From contig NZ_JACJHY010000018.1 of the NCBI RefSeq assembly GCF_014138625.1, positions 62,001 through 126,000 on the forward strand: a stretch of 64,000 nt of DNA, read 5' to 3'. The notes under the pieces were generated by a model. That model ran no database searches and was not told the origin of the DNA. It was given only the letters and a program-made list of their open reading frames with translations. The position numbers and the translations under genes are program-made. This document shows, piece after piece, positions 45,458 through 54,169 of the stretch. This DNA is from Aminobacter ciceronei (lineage in GTDB: Bacteria; Pseudomonadota; Alphaproteobacteria; Rhizobiales; Rhizobiaceae). The number at the start of each line of letters is the position of its first letter. Within the stretch, counting starts at the first letter, position 1.

Positions 45458-46786
45458 ATGCAGCCATATATTGCAACGACGCCCTTCGGGCGGCGGCCGA
45501 TGACGCTTGGCCTGATTTCAAGCCAGGTGACGGCCAAGAATATCGATCAGGGGGCCAGGGCCTCCAAATGGCAGGTGTTCAGGCACATCCGGGAGGCCAA
45601 GGAGGTCCTAGGGGCGACAGATCGCGCACTCTCGATCCTTGATGCCCTACTGACGTTCCATCGCGACGAGGAGCTTACCAGCGAGGGCAATCTAATTGTC
45701 TTCCCGTCGAACGAGCAGCTTATCCGCCGCGCTAACGGCATGTCGCCGGCAACGCTGCGGCGTCATCTGGCCAATCTGGTGACCTCCGGCCTGATAATTC
45801 GCAGGGACAGCCCAAACGGTAAGCGCTTCGCCCGCAAAGGGCAGGGCGGTGCGATCGAGCAGGCCTATGGCTTCGATCTGTCGCCAATCCTGGCGCGTGC
45901 CGCGGAGTTTCGCGAGCTGGCCGAAGCCGTCGCGGCCGAGCGCAAGGCATTCCGCGTGGTCAAGGAACGCCTGACCATCTGCCGGCGCGATGTGACCAAG
46001 ATGATCGATGCCGGCGTCAACCAGAGCGTGCCCGGTAACTGGCGCGGTTTTCAGCGCCGCTATGACGCGATTATCGCTCGGCTACCGCGGACGGCGCCTC
46101 GCCAGGTTATCGAGGCGCTTGCCGACGAACTGGAAGGTCTCTGGGCCGACGTGCATCAGACGTTGGAATCGTTCGTCAAATCAGAAGATTCGAACGCCAA
46201 TGAGTCTCATACTGAGCGCCACATACAAAATTCAAACCCAGACTTTAATCCTATCGGTGAAACTGAATACGGCTTTAGAAATAAGAATGAAGCGAGCGGC
46301 ACCGCCGAGCATACCGACAACGTACGAAGCCTGCCAAGACGGGATTTGCCCTTGGGAATGGTGCTGAGCGCTTGCCCAGACCTGTTGCCCTACGCCGACG
46401 GCGGGCAAATCCGGACCTGGCGGGATCTTGTCGCCGCCGCCGATCGAGCGCGGCCAAGCATGGGGATCAGCCCAAGCGCCTGGCAGGAGGCGGCCGAGGT
46501 TATGGGTCCGCAGCATGCGGCGATCGTGCTGGCCGCGACCCTGCAACGGGCCGAGAACATCCGCAGCCGTGGCGGCTATCTGCGTGATCTGGTGGAGCGA
46601 GCCCGCCAGCAGAAATTCTCGGTCTGGCCGATGATTACAGCGCTGCTCAACGCCAGGATGGGCGCACTGGAGAAAGCGGCTGCGTCAGGGGTCGCTGGCG
46701 GCACTCCGGGAGCGCAAGGCGCTGGCGCCAGTTCGCTGGAGATCAGCAGCGCGCTACGCGACAGCGTGAAGAAAAAGGGCTGGTGA
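45458..46786 (+). CDS. repC: Replication initiator RepC
   Basis: 442 residues, with a DNA-binding N-terminal half (FRHIREAKEVLGATDRALSILDALLTFHRD, SNEQLIRRANGMSPATLRRHLANLV) and a C-terminal RepC domain (WQEAAEVMGPQHAAIVLAA). It initiates replication from an origin inside its own gene. The ATG at 45458 follows AAAGGGA. Confidence 0.95.
   Translation: MQPYIATTPFGRRPMTLGLISSQVTAKNIDQGARASKWQVFRHIREAKEVLGATDRALSILDALLTFHRDEELTSEGNLIVFPSNEQLIRRANGMSPATLRRHLANLVTSGLIIRRDSPNGKRFARKGQGGAIEQAYGFDLSPILARAAEFRELAEAVAAERKAFRVVKERLTICRRDVTKMIDAGVNQSVPGNWRGFQRRYDAIIARLPRTAPRQVIEALADELEGLWADVHQTLESFVKSEDSNANESHTERHIQNSNPDFNPIGETEYGFRNKNEASGTAEHTDNVRSLPRRDLPLGMVLSACPDLLPYADGGQIRTWRDLVAAADRARPSMGISPSAWQEAAEVMGPQHAAIVLAATLQRAENIRSRGGYLRDLVERARQQKFSVWPMITALLNARMGALEKAAASGVAGGTPGAQGAGASSLEISSALRDSVKKKGW
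46204..46295. other. AT-rich stretch in repC, probable oriV
   Basis: The central repC segment from about 46204 to 46295 is markedly A/T-rich compared with the flanks (runs such as CATACAAAATTCAAACC and TTTAGAAATAAGAATG). For repABC plasmids the origin is known to lie in such a region within repC. Confidence 0.6.
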
Positions 46787-46797
46787 CGTTGGTTCGG

Positions 46798-47730
46798 CTA
46801 CCCGGGGGATGCGTCTGCGATGAGCCCGGAGCGCCGAGCTCGGTCGATCAGGTTCTTGACGGATGACGGCGACCATTTAGAGCCGCCGCGGGGCGTCCGT
46901 TCATGCAAACGCTCGAGCTGCGCGGCGATCTCGCGCAGTGTCAGGTCCGGGTTCGAGGCGTGGATGCCGGCCACGAGCGTCATCAGCCGGTCTTCGGGCA
47001 AGCGAGGAGGGGACTTCTTCAGCAGCCCCGGATCGGCGAGATGCTCGGCGACTAGCCACTTCACGGCCCGGCGCAGACGCTCCGGCGTCCAGTCGAGACC
47101 ACGCTGCTTCAGCACGCGGGCGATGTCGTCCCAGGTATGATCCGGCCGCATCCGGCGCACCGTCGGGAGCCATTGGTTCAGCGTCGCTTGTACGCGGACG
47201 CCGAATGCCGCCTTCTGGGCCGCGGTAACCTTGGCCAGAGCGTCCGACCGGCGCTCACGGAGTCCAGGATTGCCCGGCAGCTTGCCCTTGGACTTCGCCG
47301 CCTTGATCCCTGCCTTGGTGCGTTCGGAGATCAGCGCGCGCTCGAGCTGCGCCACGGCGCCAAGCACCTGCAGCGAGAACATGCCCTGCGGCGTCGTGGT
47401 GTCGATCGGATCCCGCAGCGATCGGAAATGCGCGCCCTTCGTCGTCAGGTCCTCCATGACCTCCAGCAGGTGGCTGACGGAGCGTGCCAGGCGATCGAGG
47501 CGTACCACAACGAGCGTATCGTCGGCGCCGATCTCCCGGAGGAGCCTCGCGAGGGCAGGGCGGGCACGGGAGGCGCCGGAGCCGTGCTCCTCGACGATCA
47601 TCTCGCAGCCGGCCGCGCGCAGCTCCATTTCCTGCGCGGCCGTTGCCTGCTCGTCTGTAGAGACGCGCGCATAGCCGATTTGCCGGCCCTGTGGTCGACG
47701 GGAGACTCGAATTTGCGTTTTAGCGGCCAT
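46798..47730 (-). CDS. Serine recombinase/resolvase
   Basis: 310 residues. The catalytic N-terminus is GYARVSTDEQ (nucleophile Ser), with LVVVRLDRLARSVSHLLE; the C-terminal part has an extension of about 110 residues with extra helix-turn-helix-like stretches beyond a normal Tn3 resolvase. It cuts and rejoins DNA at paired sites, serving as plasmid dimer resolution or transposon cointegrate resolution. ATG 47730 was chosen because the catalytic domain begins just after it. It is convergent with repC, 11 bases apart. Candidate crossover palindromes lie upstream. Confidence 0.85.
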   Translation of the reverse strand: MAAKTQIRVSRRPQGRQIGYARVSTDEQATAAQEMELRAAGCEMIVEEHGSGASRARPALARLLREIGADDTLVVVRLDRLARSVSHLLEVMEDLTTKGAHFRSLRDPIDTTTPQGMFSLQVLGAVAQLERALISERTKAGIKAAKSKGKLPGNPGLRERRSDALAKVTAAQKAAFGVRVQATLNQWLPTVRRMRPDHTWDDIARVLKQRGLDWTPERLRRAVKWLVAEHLADPGLLKKSPPRLPEDRLMTLVAGIHASNPDLTLREIAAQLERLHERTPRGGSKWSPSSVKNLIDRARRSGLIADASPG

Positions 47731-47754
47731 CCTGAGCGTCTGAGAGTGCGTTAG

Positions 47755-47806
47755 GGAAAAGATTTTCCAAACGCAGAGGATAAGGATAACCGATCGTTTG
47801 TAAACG
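47755..47806. promoter_or_regulatory. Possible recombinase crossover sites
   Basis: GGAAAA-GA-TTTTCC (47755-47768) and CGTTT-GT-AAACG (47795-47806) are short palindromes around a 2-base centre, the geometry used by serine recombinases, just upstream of the recombinase gene. They could be res subsites or simply operators. Confidence 0.35.
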
Positions 47807-47957
47807 TCTCTTGAGCAGCTTTTCCAGCCATAGGAACCCGGCCAAGCCAGGAAAACGGGCATTCTCGTCGATCTGAGCTTCGATCGGCGTCCCGCTGTTC
47901 AGTCCCGAAGGCCTGGCGTGTCTATATAGTACGCGCGCGGGAGAGTCCGTCGCTATG

Positions 47958-47986
47958 ACGGAAGCGAAAGGTGTGATAGCTTCCGT
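47958..47986. promoter_or_regulatory. Inverted repeat upstream of the RHE_PE00001-type gene
   Basis: ACGGAAGC (47958-47965) and GCTTCCGT (47979-47986) with a 13-base spacer, 26 bases before the gene start: a likely operator or leader hairpin. Confidence 0.4.
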
Positions 47987-48012
47987 TTGAGAAGCAATGC
48001 CACGCGAGAACA

Positions 48013-49125
48013 ATGGCTTACACAATCGAAAGCCTGCCTCTAGAGACCCTGCTTCCGGCGATTGGGAGAGCGGAGGACCAGCTTGCCCGGCTGGATGAGC
48101 AGGTCCGCCGCAGTCCGGTCGGCGAGGGCTTTGTCGAGCGCGGCCACTTCTTCGACGCGGCGGCTAGCATGTGGGTGGGGGGCGAGCTTGTCCATGTCGA
48201 GGATCTCGTTCTCCACGATGGGCGCATGGACGCTCGGGCGCCAACCCATGAGTTGACGATCGCCCACCGGATCCTGCGAGCTCGGCGCCGCATCGCCGGC
48301 GCGAAGCCGGGCTGGGCTGTGAGCGAAGCCGGCATTGGCGCTCTGACGGGATACGCGGAACAGGAGCGCGAGGCCGAGGGAGGTGACGGCACGGCGTCCG
48401 TCGACGAGACGGCCGACTTCGATCTCCTGCCTGGGGACGATCCGCTTGCTCAGGAGCTCGCCAATGTGGATGCGCTCCTCGAGCAGTCGCAGCGCCTGAT
48501 CGATCGAGTGTCCGACCGGAAGGGCGCGGGCCGCTCAGCCCTTGTCGTCGGCGACCTCGTCGTTCGCGACGCCGACTGGGACGAGGCGGATCGCCTCACG
48601 CAGTGGAAGCGGGTTGTAGCCGAGGTGGCGGACCTGCCTCCAACGCTTGCCGCGGCGCTGATCTGGGAAGCTTGGGAATCCCTCGAACCCATGCAGCGTC
48701 AGCACTGGCTCGGCAGCCAGTTCGTGAGCGCCTATCTTCGGGCGCGGGGCAAGGTGGCCTCGCACCTCTTCGGCTTCAATGTCGGGCTGAAGGCCGTGCC
48801 GAGGGAGCGCCGGCGATCGGCGAACCGCCTGACCCGCATTCTCGCATTGCTCGATGCGATGTCGGCGTCGGCCGAACTTGGCATGAAGGAGATCGCTCGA
48901 TTGGCGCAAGCACGTGAGCTGATGACGCGGCGCCTCGCCGGCCGGCGCTCGTCGAGCAGCCTGCCGACGACGATCGAGCTCATCCTGTCGCGGCCAATCG
49001 TGTCGGCCCCGATGATCGCCAAGACCGCCAAGGTCACGCAACGCGGCGCCCTCAATCTCATCGGCGAACTCGGTGTTCGTGAGGTGACGGGAAGGGGCCG
49101 TTACCGAGCCTGGGGCGTGCTTTAG
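48013..49125 (+). CDS. RHE_PE00001-type plasmid protein (DUF1612-like)
   Basis: 370 residues. It resembles the conserved rhizobial plasmid proteins called RHE_PE00001 family: ESLPLETLLPAIGRAEDQLARLDEQVRRSP at the start, a central DUF1612-like part (FLSAYLRARGK-type HLFGFNVGLK) and a C-terminal winged-helix-like segment (SAPMIAKTAKVTQRGALNLIGELGVREVTGRGRYRAW). Such genes lie near repC on rhizobial plasmids. Function is unknown; DNA binding is likely. Confidence 0.7.
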   Translation: MAYTIESLPLETLLPAIGRAEDQLARLDEQVRRSPVGEGFVERGHFFDAAASMWVGGELVHVEDLVLHDGRMDARAPTHELTIAHRILRARRRIAGAKPGWAVSEAGIGALTGYAEQEREAEGGDGTASVDETADFDLLPGDDPLAQELANVDALLEQSQRLIDRVSDRKGAGRSALVVGDLVVRDADWDEADRLTQWKRVVAEVADLPPTLAAALIWEAWESLEPMQRQHWLGSQFVSAYLRARGKVASHLFGFNVGLKAVPRERRRSANRLTRILALLDAMSASAELGMKEIARLAQARELMTRRLAGRRSSSSLPTTIELILSRPIVSAPMIAKTAKVTQRGALNLIGELGVREVTGRGRYRAWGVL

Positions 49126-49153
49126 CGGCTCGCCGCGCTATGCGGCCACCCCA

Positions 49154-51319
49154 CTAAGCCGCCGCCAAGCGCCGAGCCGTCAGTGCGCGCAGGTCCGCGA
49201 TCGAAAGCAGCGTTCGCCGGGACCACGTGTCGAACGCCGCTCGATCACGGACGCCATTTTCGAAGCCTCGATTGTCCTCGGCCAGCCTTGTCAACTCGCG
49301 AACGAAATGTCCCAGTTCGGTGTCGTCATCGACATTGATCTGCATGTAGGAGGCCAAAACCTCGAGACCCTCGACGGCAACGGGCACGCCGTCGGGATTA
49401 TAGTTGTTGGCGACATCTTCAAGTTCGGCGAGGCACCGCCTCCAGCCCTCGACCGCAAGTCTTTCCTTCTCGCCGCGCGGCCCTCGTTGGACGAGCGCAT
49501 TCGCGAGCGCATGAAGCCGCTCCGGTGCCTGGTCGAGCCAGCGGTCCACGATGGGCATTGCGACCTGGGTCGGGCTGCGCGAATGCGTTCTGGCGTCAGC
49601 GGCGATCGTCGTGATCCGCCCAGGAGCAAAGTTGAGGTGCCGGCAGACCTCAAGCTGGAGTGACCGCAGTTCGGCGACGTTGATTGGCCACCACCGTGCA
49701 AATTCCTGCGCGCGGTAGAAAGCGATCACTTCTACCGCATGGCGTCCGTTGCTCAGACTCCGTCGCTTGAACTCGACAAGGCTGAAGGAGGCAAACTCCT
49801 CATTGCTGCCATCCGCGGTGAAATCACGAAACGGATCGACCAAAACGGCGAGGGCGCGCGTGCTCGCCTTCAGCTCGAGCAACTTCTTGATGCGATCGAT
49901 CTGGTCGATCTTTCCTCCGAAGCGTCGCAAGCGGCTGCCATGAACGAAGGGCATGCGCTGTTCCAGCTTCGATCTTCCCAATTGCCACCAACCGACGAGC
50001 TCGCGCAGCCAGTCCTGCCGTGCATCTGGGTCCAAGGGCTCCGCCATCGGGTAACCGGCGGGCAGCGGCAACGAGTCGACGTCCGTCGCCGGCAAATCGA
50101 GGTGAACAATGAGGGTATTGCCTTCCGCTTCCGCGCCAGCGACCGCAACGACCCGCTCATAGACCTCGTCGATTTCGCTGCCCTGAATCGACGTCGGGCC
50201 GTTCGGGAGGCTCGGAGTCGCCCAAAGGCGCCTCGTCGTGCCCGGAGCGACGGCGGTATCCACGCCGCCCCGTTGCAGCGGGATAGGCTCAACCCGGATC
50301 GAGGGGGTATAGGGCAGCCCTTCAAACGTCAGCAGACACACGGCGTCGCTCTCGCGGCCCGCTTCGAAGGTGGCACCGGAGACGACCAACAAGCGCCGCG
50401 CACTGTCACCAGCGTGATCGTAGACATGATCAAATTGGGTGGCGTGCTCATGCTTGTGACCGTGAATGACAACGTCGAACTCGCGATCGCGCAGGAATGC
50501 CCGCACCTGCTCGAGATTGGAAATATCGGAAAATGCCTTGATCTCTTCGCGAAGGCTTGGCGCCCGCAAATGATGATGCAGCACCGCGATGCGCAGTTGG
50601 CGCCCGTGTTCCGGGCGAGGCGTCCGGTCCACCAACCGCCTCACCTGCTCCAATTGATGTTCCGAAATCCGGGCCATGTCGTACCGGGCGAGGGCGTCGA
50701 GCTGATGTCGTAGCTTGCCCTCCTTTTCCGTGTCGGACCCGGATGCGAGGTGCGGCAACTGCGCCCACACGCTCGCGAGCGGCTCCGGTAACACGGCAGC
50801 CGCGTGGCACCAATTGCTCGAGTTGATCGGAAAGATCGCCCAGTCGTTGCCGGTGCCGATAAGCGAATGCGGCGCAGTGGAGCCCGCGTCATCGACACCA
50901 TCGAGCCAAGGCACGACACATCCGCGCGCGCGCCACGTCGCGCAGAAGTCCTTGTACCGCTCGGCGGTCCCAGGATCGTACGCGCGGTCGACATCGTGAT
51001 TTCCAGGCGTCGCCACAATGCGCCCGGCGGTGATGCCGAGCGGTCCAAAGAAGCTGAGCAGCAGATCGAGAAGGAGCTCGTGGCCGCCCTGTCGGCCGCG
51101 GTCCTGCGCGTCCCCCGAAAAGATCACGCCGTCGAGGCTGCGCCCTTCGAGTGACAAGCGCTCGGCCAGCCGTTCGAACACTTGGCGAAGAGCGGCCTCG
51201 CGCGTCTGGGGCTGCAGGCCGGCGACGACCGTCTTGCGATCATCGCGTTCCAACGCCGTCCCTGCATAGGCGATGTGCGCATCGGTGACGTGCAGGAACG
51301 TCGCGGAAGTCGAATTCAT
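49154..51319 (-). CDS. Metallophosphoesterase fused to a thymidylate-synthase-like domain
   Basis: 721 residues. The N-terminal half is a complete calcineurin-type phosphoesterase: D13-A-H15, GDAQDRG 69-75, GNHD 106-109, the HHH at 248-250 and GHKHEH 287-292. The C-terminal part, about 430-600, resembles thymidylate synthase: after FSLVEFKRR comes VIAFYRAQEFARWWPINVAE, mirroring the QRS.D..LG.PFNI strand-helix of TS, then LNFAPGRITTIAADAR. The catalytic Cys position appears to be S511, so it is probably not a synthase. It is divergent from the MazG gene. A role in nucleotide sensing or cleavage is inferred. The TS call is by eye. Confidence 0.7.
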   Translation of the reverse strand: MNSTSATFLHVTDAHIAYAGTALERDDRKTVVAGLQPQTREAALRQVFERLAERLSLEGRSLDGVIFSGDAQDRGRQGGHELLLDLLLSFFGPLGITAGRIVATPGNHDVDRAYDPGTAERYKDFCATWRARGCVVPWLDGVDDAGSTAPHSLIGTGNDWAIFPINSSNWCHAAAVLPEPLASVWAQLPHLASGSDTEKEGKLRHQLDALARYDMARISEHQLEQVRRLVDRTPRPEHGRQLRIAVLHHHLRAPSLREEIKAFSDISNLEQVRAFLRDREFDVVIHGHKHEHATQFDHVYDHAGDSARRLLVVSGATFEAGRESDAVCLLTFEGLPYTPSIRVEPIPLQRGGVDTAVAPGTTRRLWATPSLPNGPTSIQGSEIDEVYERVVAVAGAEAEGNTLIVHLDLPATDVDSLPLPAGYPMAEPLDPDARQDWLRELVGWWQLGRSKLEQRMPFVHGSRLRRFGGKIDQIDRIKKLLELKASTRALAVLVDPFRDFTADGSNEEFASFSLVEFKRRSLSNGRHAVEVIAFYRAQEFARWWPINVAELRSLQLEVCRHLNFAPGRITTIAADARTHSRSPTQVAMPIVDRWLDQAPERLHALANALVQRGPRGEKERLAVEGWRRCLAELEDVANNYNPDGVPVAVEGLEVLASYMQINVDDDTELGHFVRELTRLAEDNRGFENGVRDRAAFDTWSRRTLLSIADLRALTARRLAAA

Positions 51320-51449
51320 CTAGTGCGCCCTCGCTCGCGAGTAAAACCGCTAACTCTTCTTATGTACTATCGGTCCCAGCAGAATTCGCCATGCCATGCA
51401 CTTGCGTCAATGGCTTCGGTGCGGCAAGATTCGTGGGAGGGGGTATCGT

Positions 51450-52676
51450 ATGGCGGTCGACGGTCGCGCGCTCATCCGGAGCCAGGGCTCCCTCTTCGGC
51501 GATGGCGACCGACCCATCGGCCTCGACGAATACCAGACCTTCACCACCCGAACCGATCGCAACGATAAGGCAGGCGCAGACGGCCTCGGCTTCGTGCTCC
51601 TCGGATTGTTCGGGGAAGTCGGAAGTCTCTTGAGCGCGCTCAAAAAGAAGCAGCGCGACAAGGACGCCTTCGCCGCCTATCACGACGAGGTCATCGAAGA
51701 GCTGGGCGACGCTCTGTGGTACTTTGCGAACGCCGCGCTTCGCGCTGAGTTGTCGCTGAGCCAAATTGCGCGCAGCGTCCCCGCCAAGCTCGAAGACTGG
51801 GACTACAAGGGCCGCTCTGGCGCCTCGACGTTCGAGGATCTTCAGCAGTCGGACGTGGCCTTCGGTGGGGCATTGGCCGGCGACGAGGTGGAGCATCGGT
51901 TGCTTGCCCTGGCCGGAAAGGTGGGCGTGCTCCTCGCCGACTGGAGCGAAGGGCAGATCAAGAAGAACCGCGACCGTCTCTCGGCGGATCTCGTCGAGAT
52001 CTTCCGCGCACTGCTGATGGCAGCAGACGATGCTCAGGTGAGTCTCGAACAGGCGGCCCGCAACAACGTGGTCAAGACGCTCGGTCGCTGGCCGGATGAA
52101 CAGCAATGGGGTCCCTTGTTCGATGACGGCTTCCCCAACTATGAGCAATTGCCGCGCCAGATGCGGGTCGAGTTTATCGAGCGGGCGGTGAACGGCCGCA
52201 CATTCGTCGTCCAGCAGTGGAACGGGGTCAACTTGGGAAGTCCGCTGACCGACAACCGCCACGAACCGGACGACTATCGATACCACGACGTCTTCCACCT
52301 CGCCTTCGCCGGGATTCTCGGATGGTCGCCGACGATGCGGGCGTTGCTGCGCCTCAAACGCAAGAGCCGTCCCGAGATCGATGAGAACGAAGACGGGGCG
52401 CGCGCCAACATCATCGAAGAAGGCATCTCGACGTGGATCTTCAATCATGGTCTACGCCAAGCCGAGTTTCGGAACGCCACCACTCTCGACTACGGACTGC
52501 TCAAGGCCGTGCATGAGCTGGTCCGCGGCTACGAGGTCGAGAGCCGTCCCCTCTGGCAATGGGAACGCGCGATCCTCGAAGGATTCCGGGTGTTCCGCGA
52601 GCTCAAGAAGCATCGCAACGGGGCGGTCATCATCGACCTCGCCAAGCGCACCATAGAATTTGAAGAGCTGACATGA
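51450..52676 (+). CDS. MazG-like nucleotide pyrophosphohydrolase with C-terminal helical domain
   Basis: 408 residues. The first MazG helix pair (about 45-110) has the metal-binding acidic set E56 (FGEVG) and E80/E83/E84/D87 (DEVIEELGDALWY). A second, degenerate MazG-like repeat follows (about 146-215). The C-terminal half is all-helical with H279-D-V-F-H283 and an EE pair at 323-324 (NIIEEGISTWIFNHG), possibly another metal site. MazG proteins hydrolyse (d)NTPs to monophosphates. I chose ATG 51450 behind GGGAGGGGG. Its stop overlaps the UDG-like start (ATGA), so the two are co-translated. Confidence 0.8.
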   Translation: MAVDGRALIRSQGSLFGDGDRPIGLDEYQTFTTRTDRNDKAGADGLGFVLLGLFGEVGSLLSALKKKQRDKDAFAAYHDEVIEELGDALWYFANAALRAELSLSQIARSVPAKLEDWDYKGRSGASTFEDLQQSDVAFGGALAGDEVEHRLLALAGKVGVLLADWSEGQIKKNRDRLSADLVEIFRALLMAADDAQVSLEQAARNNVVKTLGRWPDEQQWGPLFDDGFPNYEQLPRQMRVEFIERAVNGRTFVVQQWNGVNLGSPLTDNRHEPDDYRYHDVFHLAFAGILGWSPTMRALLRLKRKSRPEIDENEDGARANIIEEGISTWIFNHGLRQAEFRNATTLDYGLLKAVHELVRGYEVESRPLWQWERAILEGFRVFRELKKHRNGAVIIDLAKRTIEFEELT

Positions 52677-53356
52677 CTGACCACCCGCGGAACGCCGAAG
52701 AGTTTGTCGAACTCGTCGCCGCCCTGAGGTTCGAAGACGCCTTTAATCCCTATTCGGACCTGTGCTCCGACTTTGACCGTCCGGACGCAGCCCGCATACG
52801 CCGCCGCAACCTCGTGATGGTTTTGGAAGCCGCGATCGACCGGGGCGTTCATTCCATCTGGGTCGCCCGGGATCTGGGATATCGCGGCGGCCGGCGCACG
52901 GGTCTGGCGCTCACCGACGAAGTCCATCTTCGTGCTCACGCAGACCTTTTAGGAACGCCCCCGCTGGCGCGGTCCACCAATGGTCCGGTCATGGCCGAGC
53001 GCACCGCCACGGTGATTTGGCAGATGCTGGTCGCTATCAAGCAGCCGGTCTTTCTTTGGAACGTCTTTCCACTCCATCCGCACGCCTCCGGCGATCCCAT
53101 GTCCAATCGCTGCCACACCCGCGGCGAACGCTTGGCGTGCCGCCACATCATGGTCGGGCTCATTCATCTGCTCTCCCCGCACCACGTCCTCGCCATCGGC
53201 CGTGACGCTCAGCTGGCGCTCGAGGACCTGGGCGTGGCGGCCGAGAAGGTCAGGCACCCCAGCTACGGTGGGCAGGCCGAGTTCATCTCTGGCGTCAGTA
53301 CCCACTATGGTCTGGACGCCGGGGACCGCCACGATAGTGCACCCCTCTTCGCCTGA
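52673..53356 (+). CDS. Uracil-DNA-glycosylase-like protein
   Basis: 227 residues of the UDG superfamily. Motif 1 reads ARDLGYRGGRRTG (62-77 region), like the GEAPGxRGxR of family 4/5 enzymes but with D67 where the family-1 catalytic Asp would be. The sugar-binding N130 lies in FLWNVFPLHPH and the C-terminal motif is H195-P-S. It could excise or merely recognise deaminated or modified bases. It is coupled to the MazG gene by a 4-base overlap and converges on the TS-like gene. Confidence 0.72.
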   Translation: MTDHPRNAEEFVELVAALRFEDAFNPYSDLCSDFDRPDAARIRRRNLVMVLEAAIDRGVHSIWVARDLGYRGGRRTGLALTDEVHLRAHADLLGTPPLARSTNGPVMAERTATVIWQMLVAIKQPVFLWNVFPLHPHASGDPMSNRCHTRGERLACRHIMVGLIHLLSPHHVLAIGRDAQLALEDLGVAAEKVRHPSYGGQAEFISGVSTHYGLDAGDRHDSAPLFA

Positions 53357-53401
53357 GCGCTCTCACATCGACCGTAAGGCGTAGCGAGGCCGCGGGTGCC
53401 T

Positions 53402-54169
53402 CTACGCGGCAGCCTGAACAAGACGTGCGGTACAATCGTCAACCAGAGCGAGGACGTCGGACTTCCCCCAGCCCTCTGTGTCGAGCCGCGCCGACGTAGA
53501 ATTGACGGTCAGCGTGCCGACCTCGAAACCGCTCTCCCGGGCGATGAAGCCGAGAAGGTGCCCCAGTCCCAGCAGGTTGCCCAGCGTCTTCTGCACGTAA
53601 TAGTGGTTGCGATAGACTGCGATCATGTGGAGCGAGCCGTTTCGTTCCGGCTTAAGCTCGATCATGCTCAGGCACTGCCGGTTCAGCGCCTTGCGCATGT
53701 CCCGGACGGGGTCAGAGATGACGATTTCGTAGCGGTTCTCGTAGAACCGGCCAGCACGAGCATCCTTGAGCATACGGATGTTCTCCGCGATCTGGTCGAC
53801 GTGGCCACCCTTTCGGTCCTCCCAATTGACCATGCGCTCGAAGTACCGGCCCCACTCGCCCGGCGTGCACATGCGGCGCTTATAGACCTCGAGATAGCGC
53901 TCGCGCAGCCCGTCAATGCCGTCACCGCGATCCAGCGCCAACGGGAAGATGGTATTGACAACGGTGGCCACGGAATGAGCGCCGTGGGCGCGAAGGAAAT
54001 GGTCGACGGTCATGATCACCGCGTCTTCCTCTGGATCCGCGGCAAGAGGCTGCTCGATGTGAAGCATCAGGCCCCCCAACGTAAGATTGGGCTGCGCGCG
54101 CAGGCTGCGCGCTGCTTCAACCCACGCGCGCGCGGGCGTCGATGCCGCCGGCATCGGATTGTAGAACAT
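53402..54169 (-). CDS. Thymidylate-synthase-like protein
   Basis: 255 residues. VVNTIFPLAL near 70, WGRYFERM near 106, then RQCLSMIELK (C166) and YVQKTLGNLLGLGHLLGFIARESG follow the order of thymidylate synthase strand, catalytic Cys and the QRS.D..LG..FNI helix. The Cys is kept, unlike in the fused protein at 49154. Length is close to ThyA but the sequence is very divergent, so dUMP methylation is unproven; hydroxymethylation or nucleotide binding are alternatives. ATG 54169 follows AAGGAGAAGG and overlaps the peptidase gene by 53 bases. Confidence 0.68.
   Translation of the reverse strand: MFYNPMPAASTPARAWVEAARSLRAQPNLTLGGLMLHIEQPLAADPEEDAVIMTVDHFLRAHGAHSVATVVNTIFPLALDRGDGIDGLRERYLEVYKRRMCTPGEWGRYFERMVNWEDRKGGHVDQIAENIRMLKDARAGRFYENRYEIVISDPVRDMRKALNRQCLSMIELKPERNGSLHMIAVYRNHYYVQKTLGNLLGLGHLLGFIARESGFEVGTLTVNSTSARLDTEGWGKSDVLALVDDCTARLVQAAA

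Noticed and set aside
47720..48025. Minus-strand 101-codon frame in the recombinase leader
   Set aside because: Overlaps the start of the RHE_PE00001-type gene and the inverted repeats; no ribosome-binding site or similarity.
49739..50713. Plus-strand 324-codon frame opposite the phosphoesterase gene
   Set aside because: The metallophosphoesterase motifs on the other strand are unmistakable; the plus-strand reading has none.
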